This document shows positions 37,809 to 48,215 of a stretch of DNA of 64,000 bases, piece after piece. Source of the stretch: Staphylococcus intermedius NCTC 11048 (lineage in GTDB: Bacteria > Bacillota > Bacilli > Staphylococcales > Staphylococcaceae); the NCBI RefSeq assembly GCF_002902385.1, contig NZ_PPQH01000018.1, forward strand, positions 62,001 through 126,000. The letters are read 5' to 3'. The translations under genes were made by a program, and so were the position numbers. Below the pieces are notes generated by a model. It was not told where the DNA came from and did not search any database. It worked only from the letters and a program-made list of their open reading frames with translations. Numbering within the stretch: position 1 is the first letter of the stretch; each line of letters opens with the position of its first letter.

Positions 37809-39138
37809 TTTGCCACCTCACCTTTTCAATTCTTGCATCTAATGCGCCATCTTTCATTGTCACTTCGATTTGATCGCCTTCATGTACATCATGACTACTC
37901 GTAATGACTTCATGCTCTTTTTTAACAATCGAATAACCCCGCAACATCGTCTTTGTTGGACTCAAATTATCGAGTGATAACAGTTGATGTTGAAATAATT
38001 GTTTTTTTGAGCTGATAATGCGTTGAATTTGTTTATCTAATTGGGATGCTAAATCCATAGATGCTAGCTTTTGACGTTGTACATTATCATAAAAATATTT
38101 AATACGAATGCGTTGCTGCAACATTGCTAATCTTTGTTGTTCGCTTTGAAGTCGAAATTGCATGGATTGATGAAGGGCACGATCCAGTTCATCACGCTTT
38201 TGTGTTTGTTGTTCATACAATAAGCCAGGTTGTTTAAATTTATAGTAAGATTGCAACTGTTGTAATTGTTGCGCGGTATGTCTTAAATGTTGCTTGATAT
38301 AGCGATTCAAATACACACGCGATTGATGAAGCACCTGCTTAAGTTCTTGTTGATCAGGTGTCGCTAACATCGCGGCTTGGGTTGGTGTAGCCGCCCGTAA
38401 ATCAGCAACAAAGTCACTTAATGTCGTATCCGTTTCGTGACCGACTGCAGATATGATTGGTGTTTGACAAGAATAAATGGCTTTAACAACATCTTCCTCA
38501 TTGAAATTCCACAAATCTTCAATAGAGCCGCCACCACGACCTAAAATAATGACATCTACACCGAGTTGATCCGCAGCTTTTAATTTTTCGATAATGTCAA
38601 CTTTTGCTTGTGCGCCTTGGACGAGCGTACTCATTTTAATCTGTTCAGCTAATGGATAACGACTGTTTAAAGTATTTTGTATATCTCGAATGGCTGCACC
38701 TGTGCTCGCCGTCAGTATCGCAATTTTTTGAGGATACTTCGGAATAGGCTTTTTGTGAGCAGGGTCAAAGTAACCTTCTTTTGTTAATTTGATTTTTAAC
38801 TGCTCAAATTTTTGATAAAGATTCCCTACACCATCCAGTTGCATATGCTTAACATAAATTTGATAACTACCACGAAGTTCATAAACAGAAACACGTGCTT
38901 CAATAAGGACTTGATCGCCTTCTTTTGGATCAAAGTCCAGTTGGTTGGCTTGCGCTTTAAACATCATTGCTGCGATGACACTATTTTCATCCTTAACTGC
39001 AAAATATAAGTGTCCACTACTATGACGTTTAAAATTCGATAATTCACCTTTGAGGTAAACACTTTGAAGGTGAGGGTCTTGATCAAATTTATACTTAATA
39101 TATTTAGTTAATGCAGAGATCGTTAAATATTTTTCCAT
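37792..39138 (-). CDS. xseA: Exodeoxyribonuclease VII large subunit
   Basis: About 448 aa. N-terminal OB-fold (about 10-105, [22 protein letters not shown]), then the catalytic domain with [27 protein letters not shown] and ISAVGHETD, and a coiled-coil region (about 265-375). ATG 39138 ([10 protein letters not shown]) is chosen by similarity to S. aureus XseA; a TTG at 39150 is also possible. The ribosome site (GAGTG) is weak, consistent with coupling to nusB. Confidence 0.92.
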   Translation of the reverse strand: MEKYLTISALTKYIKYKFDQDPHLQSVYLKGELSNFKRHSSGHLYFAVKDENSVIAAMMFKAQANQLDFDPKEGDQVLIEARVSVYELRGSYQIYVKHMQLDGVGNLYQKFEQLKIKLTKEGYFDPAHKKPIPKYPQKIAILTASTGAAIRDIQNTLNSRYPLAEQIKMSTLVQGAQAKVDIIEKLKAADQLGVDVIILGRGGGSIEDLWNFNEEDVVKAIYSCQTPIISAVGHETDTTLSDFVADLRAATPTQAAMLATPDQQELKQVLHQSRVYLNRYIKQHLRHTAQQLQQLQSYYKFKQPGLLYEQQTQKRDELDRALHQSMQFRLQSEQQRLAMLQQRIRIKYFYDNVQRQKLASMDLASQLDKQIQRIISSKKQLFQHQLLSLDNLSPTKTMLRGYSIVKKEHEVITSSHDVHEGDQIEVTMKDGALDARIEKVRWQNDDRE

Positions 39139-39146
39139 GCCATCAC

Positions 39147-39539
39147 TCAATTTCTTTTAATGTGACTTAATACACCGTTGATGAATTTATAATGATCATC
39201 ATCACTAAATTGTTTTGCCAATTCTACTGCTTCATTAATAATAACCTTCTCTGGTGTGTCACTGTGGTTCATTTCAAATGCAGCCATACGCAAAATAATA
39301 CGATCTGTTTTCAACAAACGTGCAATCGTCCATCCATTTAAATGTGGACTGATTGTTTCGTCCAATACATGTTGATGATCTTTAACACCAGAAACAAGCC
39401 ATTTAATGAAGTCGAAATCTAAATCAGGATAGTCTTCTTTAATAAAACTAATCGCTTCGTCAATCGTCAACTCTGTATTTTTCATTTCTAGTTGGAATAA
39501 TGTTTGAAAGGCTTGACTTCTTGCTTGTTTTCTACTCAT
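39147..39539 (-). CDS. nusB: Transcription antitermination factor NusB
   Basis: 130 aa all-helical protein; [19 protein letters not shown] at the N-terminus and [11 protein letters not shown] near 101 are typical NusB. It binds boxA in rRNA leaders with NusE. ATG 39539 is 6 bases after GGAGA. It sits between the Asp23 gene and xseA, as in Bacillus. Confidence 0.94.
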   Translation of the reverse strand: MSRKQARSQAFQTLFQLEMKNTELTIDEAISFIKEDYPDLDFDFIKWLVSGVKDHQHVLDETISPHLNGWTIARLLKTDRIILRMAAFEMNHSDTPEKVIINEAVELAKQFSDDDHYKFINGVLSHIKRN

Positions 39540-39559
39540 TTTAATTCTCCGTTCATAAG

Positions 39560-39934
39560 TTAATCACGATTATTTTTTGCCATTTCTATATGTGTAATGT
39601 GCACATTGATTTGCTGAGGTGTCAGTGCAGTCATCGTACGCAATGCACTATGAATGGATTCTTGAACTTTTGACGCTGTTTCAGAAACTTTAACGCCATA
39701 TTTTAAAGAACAATAAACATCAATCGTAATTTCATTGTCTTTCGTGGTGATTTTAACTCCTTTACTTAAGTTTTTACGACCAAAGCGTTCTAAAGTTGAA
39801 TTTTTTAAATCTGGAAATGCGCCTTCAACGCCTTTCACTTCTGAAACTGCGATACTCGCAATCACAGAAATGACTTCAGGTTCGATTTCAACAGTTCCGA
39901 GATTAGGGTTGAAATGTTCAATTGGCTTTGCCAT
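39560..39934 (-). CDS. Asp23/Gls24 family protein (YqhY-like)
   Basis: 124 aa. [22 protein letters not shown] and [13 protein letters not shown] define the Asp23/Gls24 fold. In Bacillus YqhY lies in the same place, after accC and before nusB, and has been linked to the control of acetyl-CoA carboxylase. I chose ATG 39934 (MAKPIEHF) after GGGGGC; the frame extends a few codons upstream without need. Co-transcribed with accB-accC. Confidence 0.88.
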   Translation of the reverse strand: MAKPIEHFNPNLGTVEIEPEVISVIASIAVSEVKGVEGAFPDLKNSTLERFGRKNLSKGVKITTKDNEITIDVYCSLKYGVKVSETASKVQESIHSALRTMTALTPQQINVHITHIEMAKNNRD

Positions 39935-39954
39935 ATAAGTTGCCCCCATTCAAT

Positions 39955-41310
39955 TTATTGATCTTCATTCATAATATCGTATATCTCTAAAAATTTGGTG
40001 CTAAAGAAACCCTTATTGAAGACAGGATGGTTTAATAAACGAATATGGAATGGAATGGTTGTATCAATTCCGAGTACAGCAAATTCGCTGAGCGCACGTA
40101 AACCTGTCATGATGGCCTCTTCTCTTGTCGGTTGATGCACAATTAATTTCGCAACCATCGAATCATAGTACGGTGGAATGATATAGTTCGTATAACATGC
40201 TGAGTCAATTCGTACACCAAAGCCGCCTGGTGTTAAATATTGCTCGATTTTTCCAGGTGAAGGCATAAAGTTTTTATATGGATTTTCAGCATTGATACGA
40301 AATTCAATGGCATGTCCATTGATTTGAATATCATCTTGTGTATAAGGCAATCTTTCGCCCATAGCGACTTTGATTTGTTGTTTTACGAGGTCGACACCTG
40401 TCACCATTTCTGTCACAGGATGCTCTACTTGGATTCGCGTATTCATCTCCATAAAGTAAAATTGATCTTCATCTAAATCATAGATAAATTCAATAGTACC
40501 TGCGTTAAAATAGTTCACCGCTTTAGCTGCTCTTACAGCTGCATCTCCCATTTCTTTTCGTTTCGCTTCAGAAAGAATGGGAGAAGGCGCTTCTTCAACG
40601 AGCTTTTGCATGCGACGTTGAATCGTACAATCCCGTTCGCCAAGGTGGATCACATTACCATGCTCGTCACCCAGGATTTGAATTTCGATATGACGGAAGT
40701 TTTCGATGAATTTTTCTAAATATAAGCCCCCATCACCGAAAGCTGTCTCTGCTTCTTGTTGCGTCATTTTATAACCATTAATTAACTCTTCTTCATTTCG
40801 GGCGATACGAATCCCTTTACCACCACCACCAGCAGTTGCTTTTATTATAACAGGGTAACCAATCGAGTTAGCTGTTTGGATGGCATCTTCAATCGTGTTC
40901 ACAAGTCCTTCGCTACCAGGAACAACAGGGACATTTGCACGTTTCATCTCTTCTTTTGCAATATCTTTAATACCCATTTTTTGAATCGATTCATAACTCG
41001 GTCCAATAAATTTAAGTTGGACAGCTTCACATAATTCTGCAAAATCACCATTTTCAGCTAAGAAGCCGTATCCAGGGTGAATACCGTCACAACCTGTAGA
41101 AGTGGCGATAGATAAAATATTTGGGATGTTTAAGTATGAATCTTTTGATTGCTTAGGTCCCACACAGTAGGCTTCGTCGGCTAATTGAGTATGTAATGCA
41201 TCTTTATCGCCTTCAGAATAAATCGCTACAGTTTGGATACCTAATTCGTGACATGCGCGAATAATGCGCACTGCAATCTCGCCACGGTTTGCAATTAATA
41301 TCTTTTTCAT
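39955..41310 (-). CDS. accC: Acetyl-CoA carboxylase, biotin carboxylase subunit
   Basis: 451 aa ATP-grasp enzyme. N-terminal [18 protein letters not shown], the Gly-rich loop [11 protein letters not shown] near residue 160, and catalytic region [16 protein letters not shown] near 287 are intact. It carboxylates the biotin on AccB, starting fatty acid synthesis. ATG 41310 lies just after the accB stop. Confidence 0.95.
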   Translation of the reverse strand: MKKILIANRGEIAVRIIRACHELGIQTVAIYSEGDKDALHTQLADEAYCVGPKQSKDSYLNIPNILSIATSTGCDGIHPGYGFLAENGDFAELCEAVQLKFIGPSYESIQKMGIKDIAKEEMKRANVPVVPGSEGLVNTIEDAIQTANSIGYPVIIKATAGGGGKGIRIARNEEELINGYKMTQQEAETAFGDGGLYLEKFIENFRHIEIQILGDEHGNVIHLGERDCTIQRRMQKLVEEAPSPILSEAKRKEMGDAAVRAAKAVNYFNAGTIEFIYDLDEDQFYFMEMNTRIQVEHPVTEMVTGVDLVKQQIKVAMGERLPYTQDDIQINGHAIEFRINAENPYKNFMPSPGKIEQYLTPGGFGVRIDSACYTNYIIPPYYDSMVAKLIVHQPTREEAIMTGLRALSEFAVLGIDTTIPFHIRLLNHPVFNKGFFSTKFLEIYDIMNEDQ

Positions 41311-41311
41311 A

Positions 41312-41773
41312 TTATTTCACCTTGAATAAAGCTTGGCCATACTCAACCATTTGTCCATCTTCAACTAAAATTTCAACAATTTCACCTGTAACTTCAGCTT
41401 GAATTTCATTAAATAATTTCATTGCTTCTAAAATACAAACTGTCGTATCAGCTGTAACTTGATCGCCCACTTGCACATAGGCGCTTTCTTCAGGAGATGG
41501 CGATTTATAAAATGTGCCTACCATAGGTGCTGTAATTGTTTTAAGTGCCGAATCAGTTTCAGCTACGGGTGCGTCTACAGAAGTCGTACTCGCCTGAACG
41601 GGTTCAGCAGATACAGTTGGTGCAACCATTTGTTGCGGTGCTGAAATTTGTTGTGTCACGATTTCTTTTTCTTTTTTTAAGTTGATTGTCGTACCTTTAT
41701 CTTCAATACTGATTTCAGTGAGGTTAGAATTGTCTAGAATATCAATTAATTCTTTAATCTCTTTAAAATTCAT
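41312..41773 (-). CDS. accB: Biotin carboxyl carrier protein AccB
   Basis: 153 aa. A short helical N-terminus, an Ala/Val/Thr/Pro-rich linker (about 40-80), and the biotinyl domain with the modified Lys in [10 protein letters not shown] near residue 118. ATG 41773 follows GGGAGT. First gene of accB-accC-asp23-nusB. Confidence 0.95.
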   Translation of the reverse strand: MNFKEIKELIDILDNSNLTEISIEDKGTTINLKKEKEIVTQQISAPQQMVAPTVSAEPVQASTTSVDAPVAETDSALKTITAPMVGTFYKSPSPEESAYVQVGDQVTADTTVCILEAMKLFNEIQAEVTGEIVEILVEDGQMVEYGQALFKVK

Positions 41774-41928
41774 TTTGGTTACTCCCTTATGATTGATTAT
41801 TTCTACCCTACTATTTTACTTGAGTGTATAAGGCAATTCAAGAAAATACATAATATCTACAGGGTTGTTGTTGGATTCGTAGTAATGTTTCTTCTTTATC
41901 GAGAATCAAAAATTTAGCGTCGACGTAG

Positions 41929-41982
41929 ATCTAAAAAATAAAATATGGACTAACAAGACAAAAATAAGCCTCATTAGTCCAA
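41929..41982 (-). terminator. Terminator of efp
   Basis: On the minus strand TTGGACTAA pairs with TTAGTCCA around 41946-41982 and is followed by a T-rich tract. The loop is long (about 20 bases). The rest of the accB-efp gap (41774-42043) shows no gene. Confidence 0.6.
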
Positions 41983-42043
41983 CAATTATATTCTCCATTT
42001 GCATACATTAACAGGGTTATCTTTCCTCCTGATACGGATTAAA

Positions 42044-42601
42044 TTAACCGCGTGAAACGTAGCTACCATCTGTCGTGTTAATGACTAACACATCACCTTC
42101 ATTGACGAATAATGGTACATTCAATGAGTAACCTGTTTCAACAGTTGCTGACTTAGTTGCACCTGTCGCTGTATCACCTTTGATACCAGGCTCTGTTTCA
42201 GTTACTTCAAGTTCAACAGTTTTCGGCAATTCTACACCGATTGTTTCACCTTGGTATGTTTGGATATGTACATCCATGTTTGCTTTTAAAAACTTCAATT
42301 CATATTCTAAGTAATCTGTGCTTAGTTCTGTTTGTTCGAAAGTTTCGTTATCCATGAATACGTGGTTGTCTCCATCAGCATATAAGTATTGCATACGACG
42401 GTTTTCAATCATCGCTGGTTCTACTTTTTCACCTGCACGGAAAGTTTTTTCTTGGATTGCACCTGTTCTTAAATTACGTAATTTTGATCTTACAAACGCA
42501 GATCCTTTACCAGGTTTAACATGTTGGAATTCAATTACTTTCCAGATTCCGTTATCAACAGAAATCGTTAAGCCTGTTTTAAAATCATTTACAGAAATCA
42601 T
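42044..42601 (-). CDS. efp: Elongation factor P
   Basis: 185 aa with three beta-barrel domains. [17 protein letters not shown] near residues 27-43 carries the exposed Lys32 in the loop that is post-translationally modified in some species. It rescues ribosomes stalled at polyproline. ATG 42601 has GAGGAGG 7 bases upstream. It follows the aminopeptidase gene closely, as in S. aureus and Bacillus. Confidence 0.96.
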   Translation of the reverse strand: MISVNDFKTGLTISVDNGIWKVIEFQHVKPGKGSAFVRSKLRNLRTGAIQEKTFRAGEKVEPAMIENRRMQYLYADGDNHVFMDNETFEQTELSTDYLEYELKFLKANMDVHIQTYQGETIGVELPKTVELEVTETEPGIKGDTATGATKSATVETGYSLNVPLFVNEGDVLVINTTDGSYVSRG

Positions 42602-42619
42602 TCAGTTTCCTCCTCAGAA

Positions 42620-43690
42620 TCACTCTTCTTCTAAAATAATAAGGTCTTTTGTGCAATTAGTAAAGCGTTCGCCGCCATTTTCTGTAATTAAAATGTCATC
42701 TTCTATCCGAACACCGCCTAACCCTTCTACATAAATGCCTGGTTCAATCGTCACACAATGATTTTGTTCTAAGACGATATCTGATTTTTGTGACAGTCCA
42801 GGAAGTTCATGAATGTCCAAGCCGATACCATGACCTAATGAATGACCAAAATGTTTGCCATACCCTGCTTCTGTAATGATATCACGTGCAATACTGTCCA
42901 TTTCTTTACCAGTCATACCTGGACGAATCGCTGCAATCGCGGCTTCTTGACTTTTTAATACGATATTGTAGATTTTAATCATTTCTTCTGATGGCTGGCC
43001 GACAGCAAATGTACGTGTAATATCTGAACAATAGCCATTATAATATGCACCGAAATCTAACGTGACCATTTCTCCTGACCGGATGACTTTGTCTGAAGCA
43101 ACGCCATGTGGCAACGCGCCTCGTACACCTGAAGCAACAATTGTATCAAAAGAAGTATCGTCAGCACCTAAATGCAACATTTTGCTTTCTAAATGCGCTT
43201 TAACTTCTTTTTCTGTCATACCAGGTTTAACAACAGTCAGAATATATTCGTATGCTTCATCCACAATTTGCGCTGCTTTTTGGATGGCTTTAATTTCATT
43301 TGCATCTTTTGTTTGGCGAATCGTTTCGATAGCTTGACCGATAGAAATCAAGTCATGACGACCTTGATTTAATTTTAAAAATGCATCATAAGCGACGAGA
43401 TGGCCTTCAAACCCAATATTTTGTATATTTAAAGCTTTAAACTGTTCTACAATGGTTGTGTATAAATCGCCTTGTTGTAAAATGACCTCAAATTCAGTAG
43501 CCTGTTGTTGTGCTTGATCAGTATAACGGAAATCAGTAATGAGTAGTGCTTGGTTATTTGTAATAATCAGTGCCCCACTCGTACCTGTAAAACCGGATAA
43601 GTAGCGTCGATTAAAATCAGATAAAACTACTAAACCGTCGAGATGTTTTTCTTGTAATAAAGTTCTTATCTTTTGAAGTCTATTTTTCAT
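42620..43690 (-). CDS. Xaa-Pro aminopeptidase/dipeptidase (M24)
   Basis: 356 aa pita-bread metallopeptidase. N-terminal creatinase-like domain (1-125) and the catalytic domain with metal ligands in TLDFGAYYNGYCSDITRTF, GHSLGHGIGLDIHE, TIEPGIY and VRIEDD. It cleaves X-Pro bonds in short peptides. ATG 43690 follows AAGGAGG. Pairing with efp is conserved in Bacilli (yqhT-efp). Confidence 0.92.
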   Translation of the reverse strand: MKNRLQKIRTLLQEKHLDGLVVLSDFNRRYLSGFTGTSGALIITNNQALLITDFRYTDQAQQQATEFEVILQQGDLYTTIVEQFKALNIQNIGFEGHLVAYDAFLKLNQGRHDLISIGQAIETIRQTKDANEIKAIQKAAQIVDEAYEYILTVVKPGMTEKEVKAHLESKMLHLGADDTSFDTIVASGVRGALPHGVASDKVIRSGEMVTLDFGAYYNGYCSDITRTFAVGQPSEEMIKIYNIVLKSQEAAIAAIRPGMTGKEMDSIARDIITEAGYGKHFGHSLGHGIGLDIHELPGLSQKSDIVLEQNHCVTIEPGIYVEGLGGVRIEDDILITENGGERFTNCTKDLIILEEE

Positions 43691-43784
43691 ACAAAAAATC
43701 CTCCTTATATTTGTACTTAATTACATGATACCTTAAAATGTAGTCATATGTAGTGAAAAACAATTGAGTGTTTAGGAGTTTAAT

Positions 43785-44399
43785 ATGAAAAAGAGAATTT
43801 ACGCGAGTATCAGTGTGGTATTTTTATTGTCAGCCTGTGGAAGTCAAAATTTGTTACCTTTAGAAGAGAAGAGCACAGACTTAAGTGATAAAAATCATGA
43901 AATTAAACTTGAAAATCAGCAACTTAAAAATGAAAATGCAAAAAAACAAAAACAAGTGGACGCTTTGAAAAAAGACTCGGAAAATACAAAGCAAGCGAAG
44001 TCTAATCAGAAAAAAGCGACCTATCTTGAATTTTCATCACAATACTATGCCTCTGTTACGGATGCAATTAACGCTTATCAACAAATCGACTCGAAAGTTT
44101 TAGAAAACAAAAAAGATGACAAAGTATTGGAACAATTAGATCAAATTGTTGATGATCACGAAAGTGCGATTGAAACATACAATGACGCGACTGAAGATGA
44201 ATCGATTGTTAAAAAAGATAAGTCAATCAAAACGCAAGATAAAGAGATTAAAAAGCTTCAAAAAGACATTAATCGTGCATTAACAAAAATCAAAAAAGGT
44301 TATAAAGACAAAGATAAAACAGAAATCCAAAGTGGACGTCAGAGCTTATCGAACATCAATGTCAAAACTACAAATGCAGAACAAAATAAAGAGGAGTAA
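43785..44399 (+). CDS. Staphylococcal lipoprotein with coiled coil
   Basis: 204 aa. Lipoprotein signal peptide: KKR, a hydrophobic core, and the lipobox LLSAC with Cys18. The mature part is highly charged and heptad-like (residues 30-75 and 140-190), so a coiled coil on the outer face of the membrane is expected. This resembles the YkyA-like staphylococcal lipoproteins; function unknown. The ATG has TTAGGAG upstream. It probably forms an operon with the small membrane protein (5-base gap). Confidence 0.75.
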   Translation: MKKRIYASISVVFLLSACGSQNLLPLEEKSTDLSDKNHEIKLENQQLKNENAKKQKQVDALKKDSENTKQAKSNQKKATYLEFSSQYYASVTDAINAYQQIDSKVLENKKDDKVLEQLDQIVDDHESAIETYNDATEDESIVKKDKSIKTQDKEIKKLQKDINRALTKIKKGYKDKDKTEIQSGRQSLSNINVKTTNAEQNKEE

Positions 44400-44404
44400 T
44401 TGAA

Positions 44405-44629
44405 ATGTCAACTTTCCAAAAAATTATATTCGGTGTAATACTCATTGTTGCAACGATAGGATTAATTTTTAATTTAGATGTAGTGCTTTTCAGTATTTTT
44501 AGATCTATCCTAACTATAGGGATTATTATCGGCATCATCTATTTGGTTTATTTCTTTTTCTTTTTAACGCCAGATCAACGAGATTATAAAAAACGCGTTT
44601 GGAAGAATAAACTTAAAAGACGAAGATAA
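44405..44629 (+). CDS. Small two-helix membrane protein
   Basis: 74 aa with hydrophobic helices at about 6-28 and 33-55 and a strongly basic C-terminal tail (DYKKRVWKNKLKRRR). The ATG lies 5 bases after the lipoprotein stop, with AGAGGAG upstream. A conserved hypothetical protein found at this position in other staphylococci, as far as I recall; I cannot assign a function. Confidence 0.75.
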   Translation: MSTFQKIIFGVILIVATIGLIFNLDVVLFSIFRSILTIGIIIGIIYLVYFFFFLTPDQRDYKKRVWKNKLKRRR

Positions 44630-44688
44630 AATCATTTTGAACCACAGTTAATTTTGTAGTACTATCAATTATATTTAATATAAGTTTA

Positions 44689-44732
44689 AAGGCTGGGCGC
44701 ATATCTGTAATGCGTTTCCCAGCCTTTTTTTG
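44689..44732. terminator. Terminator between the small membrane gene and lipM
   Basis: AAGGCTGGGCGCAT and ATGCGTTTCCCAGCCTT pair to a long stem with small bulges, followed by TTTTTTT on the plus strand. Position between convergent genes suggests it serves both. Confidence 0.85.
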
Positions 44733-44750
44733 ATTTTCGATCATTCGTGG

Positions 44751-45581
44751 TTATTTTCGATATAAAAATTCATCTGAACGATATTTTTCTTCTAACGCCT
44801 TCACTTCTTCTTGTTGTGCTGCTGTTAATTCTAATGGTTTAAATTCAATATCCAGTGCTTTTTTGAATCCTTCTTTAAACGCGACTTCCATTTGTTCTAA
44901 TGTCACTGTTTCATCGGATAAATCATTAATGGCCACTGCTTTTTCTACAAAGGCTTCTTTCATTTTATCTTTTAATCTATCGCTTTTGAAAATGAACATA
45001 TGGAACAAGTCATCAATATCCACATCTTGAAGAATAGAGCCGTGCTGTAAGATAACACCTTTTTGTCTTGTTTGAGCACTGCCTGCAATTTTTTTACCTT
45101 CAACAACAAGTTCATACCAACTCGGAGCATCAAAACAAACAGAACTTCTCGGCTGTTTTAACTTTTCTCGCTCCTCTTTAGAACGTGGTACAGCGAAATG
45201 CGCATCAAAGCCTAATGATTTAAACCCTTCAAGTAAACCACCCGAAATCACACGATAAGCTTCAGTGACCGTTTGTGGCATATCTGGATGTGATTCTGGA
45301 ACGATAACGCTATAAGTCAATTCCTTATCATGTAAGACGCCACGGCCCCCTGTTTGTCGTCTCACCAAACCATAGCCTTTTTCTTTAACTTTTTCGATAT
45401 CAATCTCTTTGGCAAGTCGTTGGAAATAGCCAATGGATAATGTCGGTGGATCCCAAGTGTAAAAACGAACAACTGGATCAATCTCACCTCTTGATACGAA
45501 ATTTAATAAAGCCTCATCTAATGCCATATTGTAGTATGGATCATGACTTCCTGTATTGATAAAATGCCAAGTTTCTGTCAT
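44751..45581 (-). CDS. lipM: Octanoyltransferase LipM
   Basis: 276 aa member of the lipoate-protein ligase fold. The conserved block [19 protein letters not shown] near residue 75 and [25 protein letters not shown] near 148 with the catalytic Cys are as in LipM of Bacillus and S. aureus. It moves octanoate from ACP to GcvH. I chose ATG 45581 ([11 protein letters not shown]), 11 bases after GGAGG; the longer frame is not supported. Confidence 0.93.
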   Translation of the reverse strand: MTETWHFINTGSHDPYYNMALDEALLNFVSRGEIDPVVRFYTWDPPTLSIGYFQRLAKEIDIEKVKEKGYGLVRRQTGGRGVLHDKELTYSVIVPESHPDMPQTVTEAYRVISGGLLEGFKSLGFDAHFAVPRSKEEREKLKQPRSSVCFDAPSWYELVVEGKKIAGSAQTRQKGVILQHGSILQDVDIDDLFHMFIFKSDRLKDKMKEAFVEKAVAINDLSDETVTLEQMEVAFKEGFKKALDIEFKPLELTAAQQEEVKALEEKYRSDEFLYRK

Positions 45582-45671
45582 TTGATTTAAATCCTCCCTA
45601 TGAAATATCATCGGGCATATGTTATGTTTCAAAATATATAAAATTGCCAACATATGTCACACATAAAAATT

Positions 45672-45700
45672 TTGATAAATTGGTCTATCAGTCTTATAAT
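45672..45700 (+). promoter_or_regulatory. Sigma-A promoter of the rhodanese gene
   Basis: TTGATA at 45672-45677, a 17-base spacer and a perfect TATAAT at 45695-45700, 31 bases before the start codon. Confidence 0.7.
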
Positions 45701-45731
45701 AATAATATCGGTATTTTAGGGAGGATGCAAG

Positions 45732-46118
45732 ATGAGTAACATGACATTAATCGTTTTAATTGTGTTAGCTTTGGTCATCATTTGGATGGTATCCAACTTT
45801 ATCATCAATAAAAGATCAGTAACAGAATTAAACCAAGAAGAGTTTCAAGAAGGTATTCGAAAAGCACAAGTGATCGATCTTAGAGAAAAAGCAGACTATG
45901 ATTATGGTCATATTATAGGTGCACGAAATATCCCTATGACAATGTTTCGTCAACGATACCAAGGATTAAGAAAAGATCAACCTATCTATCTTGTAGATGC
46001 AAACGGTATCGCGAGTTATCGAGCTGCACGTACACTTAAGAAAAAAGGCTATTCACAGTTGTACATGTTAAAAGGCGGCTACAAAAAATGGACAGGTAAG
46101 ATTAAGTCTAAAAAATAG
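45732..46118 (+). CDS. Membrane-anchored rhodanese-like protein without active-site cysteine
   Basis: 128 aa. One N-terminal membrane helix (about 5-24) and a rhodanese domain (about 35-125) with VIDLREKADYDYGHIIGARNIP. The position of the catalytic Cys loop reads LVDANGIASYRAA, so Cys is replaced by Asp and sulfur transfer by the usual mechanism is unlikely. A YqhL-type protein. ATG follows GGGAGG. Role unknown; possibly binding or regulatory. Confidence 0.85.
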   Translation: MSNMTLIVLIVLALVIIWMVSNFIINKRSVTELNQEEFQEGIRKAQVIDLREKADYDYGHIIGARNIPMTMFRQRYQGLRKDQPIYLVDANGIASYRAARTLKKKGYSQLYMLKGGYKKWTGKIKSKK

Positions 46119-46120
46119 TT

Positions 46121-46168
46121 AAAAGAGCTAGTGGATCCAACACGTGTGGATGACCTAGCTCTTTTTTT
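46121..46168 (+). terminator. Terminator of the rhodanese gene
   Basis: AAAAGAGCTAG (46121-46131) pairs perfectly with CTAGCTCTTTT (46154-46164), and TTT follows. Confidence 0.88.
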
Positions 46169-46187
46169 ATGAGCATAACTAGGGTTT

Positions 46188-46260
46188 AAAGTGCTAATCA
46201 CTATAGTCTCCCTCGTTAGTGAACAAACGTTCCCCTATCGCTATTTTTAGCACTTTTTTA
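46188..46260 (+). ncRNA. Possible small RNA with C-rich loops
   Basis: AAAGTGCTAA (46188-46197) pairs with TTAGCACTTT (46247-46256) and is followed by a T-run. Inside, TCACTA/TAGTGA encloses a loop with CTCCC, and a second unpaired stretch holds TTCCCCT. Such C-rich loops are typical of staphylococcal regulatory RNAs that bind ribosome sites. It lies in the gap 46119-46742 right after the rhodanese terminator. No clear promoter is visible, so it may be only a terminator-like structure. Confidence 0.3.
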
Positions 46261-46288
46261 GAATAGTTCTGATGACAGTCTGAGCATA

Positions 46289-46726
46289 ATAAGGGGATGG
46301 GTCATTAAGTTTTCCCAGTCCTTTTCCTTTTTATGGACATATATCGATTAACGATGATAAAACAGCCAAAAATGAGGATAAATGGGACGTCATCATTTTT
46401 GGCTGTTATGAGGTTCTTTCCATTTTATAAACTTTCCCTAGGTGACTGCAATTGATGTAAGATTGTCCAGAGGCTGAGACTCCCGAGGGATAGAGTTAAA
46501 AACAAAATTTCGTCTTTTAACTTTGATAGTGGCTACTGTTTATCGCAGTAGCTGTCTGACTTCTCAATGCTTGAACTTTTGAGAAGTCTAGTCAGCCTTG
46601 CCGGGCCAGATCATCCCCTGGGAACGCGAAACCATAAGGGCAATCAGAAGCCACAAATCATAGGGGGCAAGTTAATCAAAATACTGCATCCACAGCAACA
46701 AAAATGATGATGCCGCATCCCCTTAT
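46289..46726 (-). repeat. Long structured intergenic repeat, copy B
   Basis: This 438 bp segment is the inverted copy of 712-1251, highly similar along its length apart from one module. It is bounded by perfect 11-base ends ATAAGGGGATG (46289-46299) and CATCCCCTTAT (46716-46726). It holds the same two stem-loops (46533-46551 and 46558-46588) and a third inverted repeat around CAGCCAAAAATGA/TCATTTTTGGCTG. It fills the space between the rhodanese transcript and gcvPB and has no open frame worth calling. Confidence 0.8.
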
Positions 46727-46742
46727 CATCTTTGAAATGAAT

Positions 46743-48215
46743 TTATTTTTCTTCTTTTAAGTTCTCAAATTTTAAAATTGGTTTTCGTGCTGCTGTCGTT
46801 TCATCCAAACGGTCAATAATTGTAGTATGTGGTGCTTCTAATACTTTATCAGGATCTTCCTCTGCTTCTTTCGCAATTTGGATTAAAGCATCACAGAAAT
46901 AGTCTAATGTTTCTTTAGATTCAGTTTCTGTTGGTTCAATCATCATACCTTCATCGACAATGAGTGGGAAGTATACTGTTGGTGGATGCACCCCAAAGTC
47001 TAATAAACGTTTAGCCATATCTAACGTACGGACACCAAGTTTTTTCTGCTTCGTACCACTCAATACGAATTCATGTTTACAATATTGATCGAATGGAATG
47101 ACGAAAGTATCTTTTAAACGTGCTTTCATGTAGTTTGCGTTTAGTACAGCCGCTTCAGACACTTCTTTCAATCCGTTATAGCCCATTGTACGAATATACG
47201 TATAAGCACGTAAATAAATACCGAAGTTACCGTAGAATGGTTTCACGCGTCCGATTGAATATGGAATGTCATTATCATATTCAAAGCGATCTCCATTTTT
47301 CACAACGAGTGGTTTTGGTAAGTAATCACGTAATTCCTTTTTCACACCGATTGGACCTGAACCTGGGCCACCGCCACCGTGAGGACCTGTAAATGTTTTG
47401 TGTAAGTTCAGGTGAACCGCATCAAATCCCATGTCACCAGGACGAACTTTATCCATAATCGCATTCAAGTTTGCGCCATCGTAATAAAGTAAGCCGCCCG
47501 CTTCATGTACGATATCACGGATTTCCATAATATTCGTTTCAAAAATACCTAAAGTGTTCGGATTCGTTAACATGATTGCAGCAGTTTTATCACTTACGAC
47601 TTCTTTAAGGTGATCGATGTCTACTTCACCTTTTTCATTCGATTTAACTGTGACAGCTTTGAAACCAGCAAAAGCTGCAGAAGCTGGGTTTGTCCCGTGT
47701 GCTGAGTCTGGTACAATCACTTCATCTCTTTCAGTATCACCATTTTGTAAGTGGTATGCTTTGAAGATCATGAGCGCCGTCCACTCACCGTGCGCACCAG
47801 CAGCAGGTTGTAATGAAATTTCATCCATACCAGTAATTTCTTTTAATTCTTCTTGTAAGCTGTAAATAATTTCTAAGGCACCTTGAATTTGGTCCTCATC
47901 TTGTAAAGGATGCGCTTCAGTAAATCCAGGAATACGCGCAACTTTCTCATTAATTTTAGGATTATATTTCATCGTACATGAACCTAATGGATAGAATCCT
48001 GAATCGACACCAAAGTTTTTATTAGAAAGTTCAGTGTAATGACGAATTAAATCAAGTTCAGATACTTCAGGAAATTCAGCTTTATTTTTACGAATGAACT
48101 TTGAATCAAGGAGTTGATTGGCAACATCGTTATCAATTTCTCTTTGCGGTAAAGAATAAGCAAAGCGACCTTTTCTTGAACGTTCAAAAATTAATGGACT
48201 AGATTTACTTACCAT
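46743..48215 (-). CDS. gcvPB: Glycine dehydrogenase (decarboxylating) subunit 2
   Basis: 490 aa. The PLP-binding Lys is in [21 protein letters not shown] near residue 267. It is the C-terminal half of the P-protein, split in Firmicutes. With GcvPA it decarboxylates glycine and loads aminomethyl onto lipoyl-GcvH. I chose ATG 48215 ([12 protein letters not shown]), 11 bases inside the end of gcvPA. Last gene of gcvT-gcvPA-gcvPB. Confidence 0.95.
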   Translation of the reverse strand: MVSKSSPLIFERSRKGRFAYSLPQREIDNDVANQLLDSKFIRKNKAEFPEVSELDLIRHYTELSNKNFGVDSGFYPLGSCTMKYNPKINEKVARIPGFTEAHPLQDEDQIQGALEIIYSLQEELKEITGMDEISLQPAAGAHGEWTALMIFKAYHLQNGDTERDEVIVPDSAHGTNPASAAFAGFKAVTVKSNEKGEVDIDHLKEVVSDKTAAIMLTNPNTLGIFETNIMEIRDIVHEAGGLLYYDGANLNAIMDKVRPGDMGFDAVHLNLHKTFTGPHGGGGPGSGPIGVKKELRDYLPKPLVVKNGDRFEYDNDIPYSIGRVKPFYGNFGIYLRAYTYIRTMGYNGLKEVSEAAVLNANYMKARLKDTFVIPFDQYCKHEFVLSGTKQKKLGVRTLDMAKRLLDFGVHPPTVYFPLIVDEGMMIEPTETESKETLDYFCDALIQIAKEAEEDPDKVLEAPHTTIIDRLDETTAARKPILKFENLKEEK

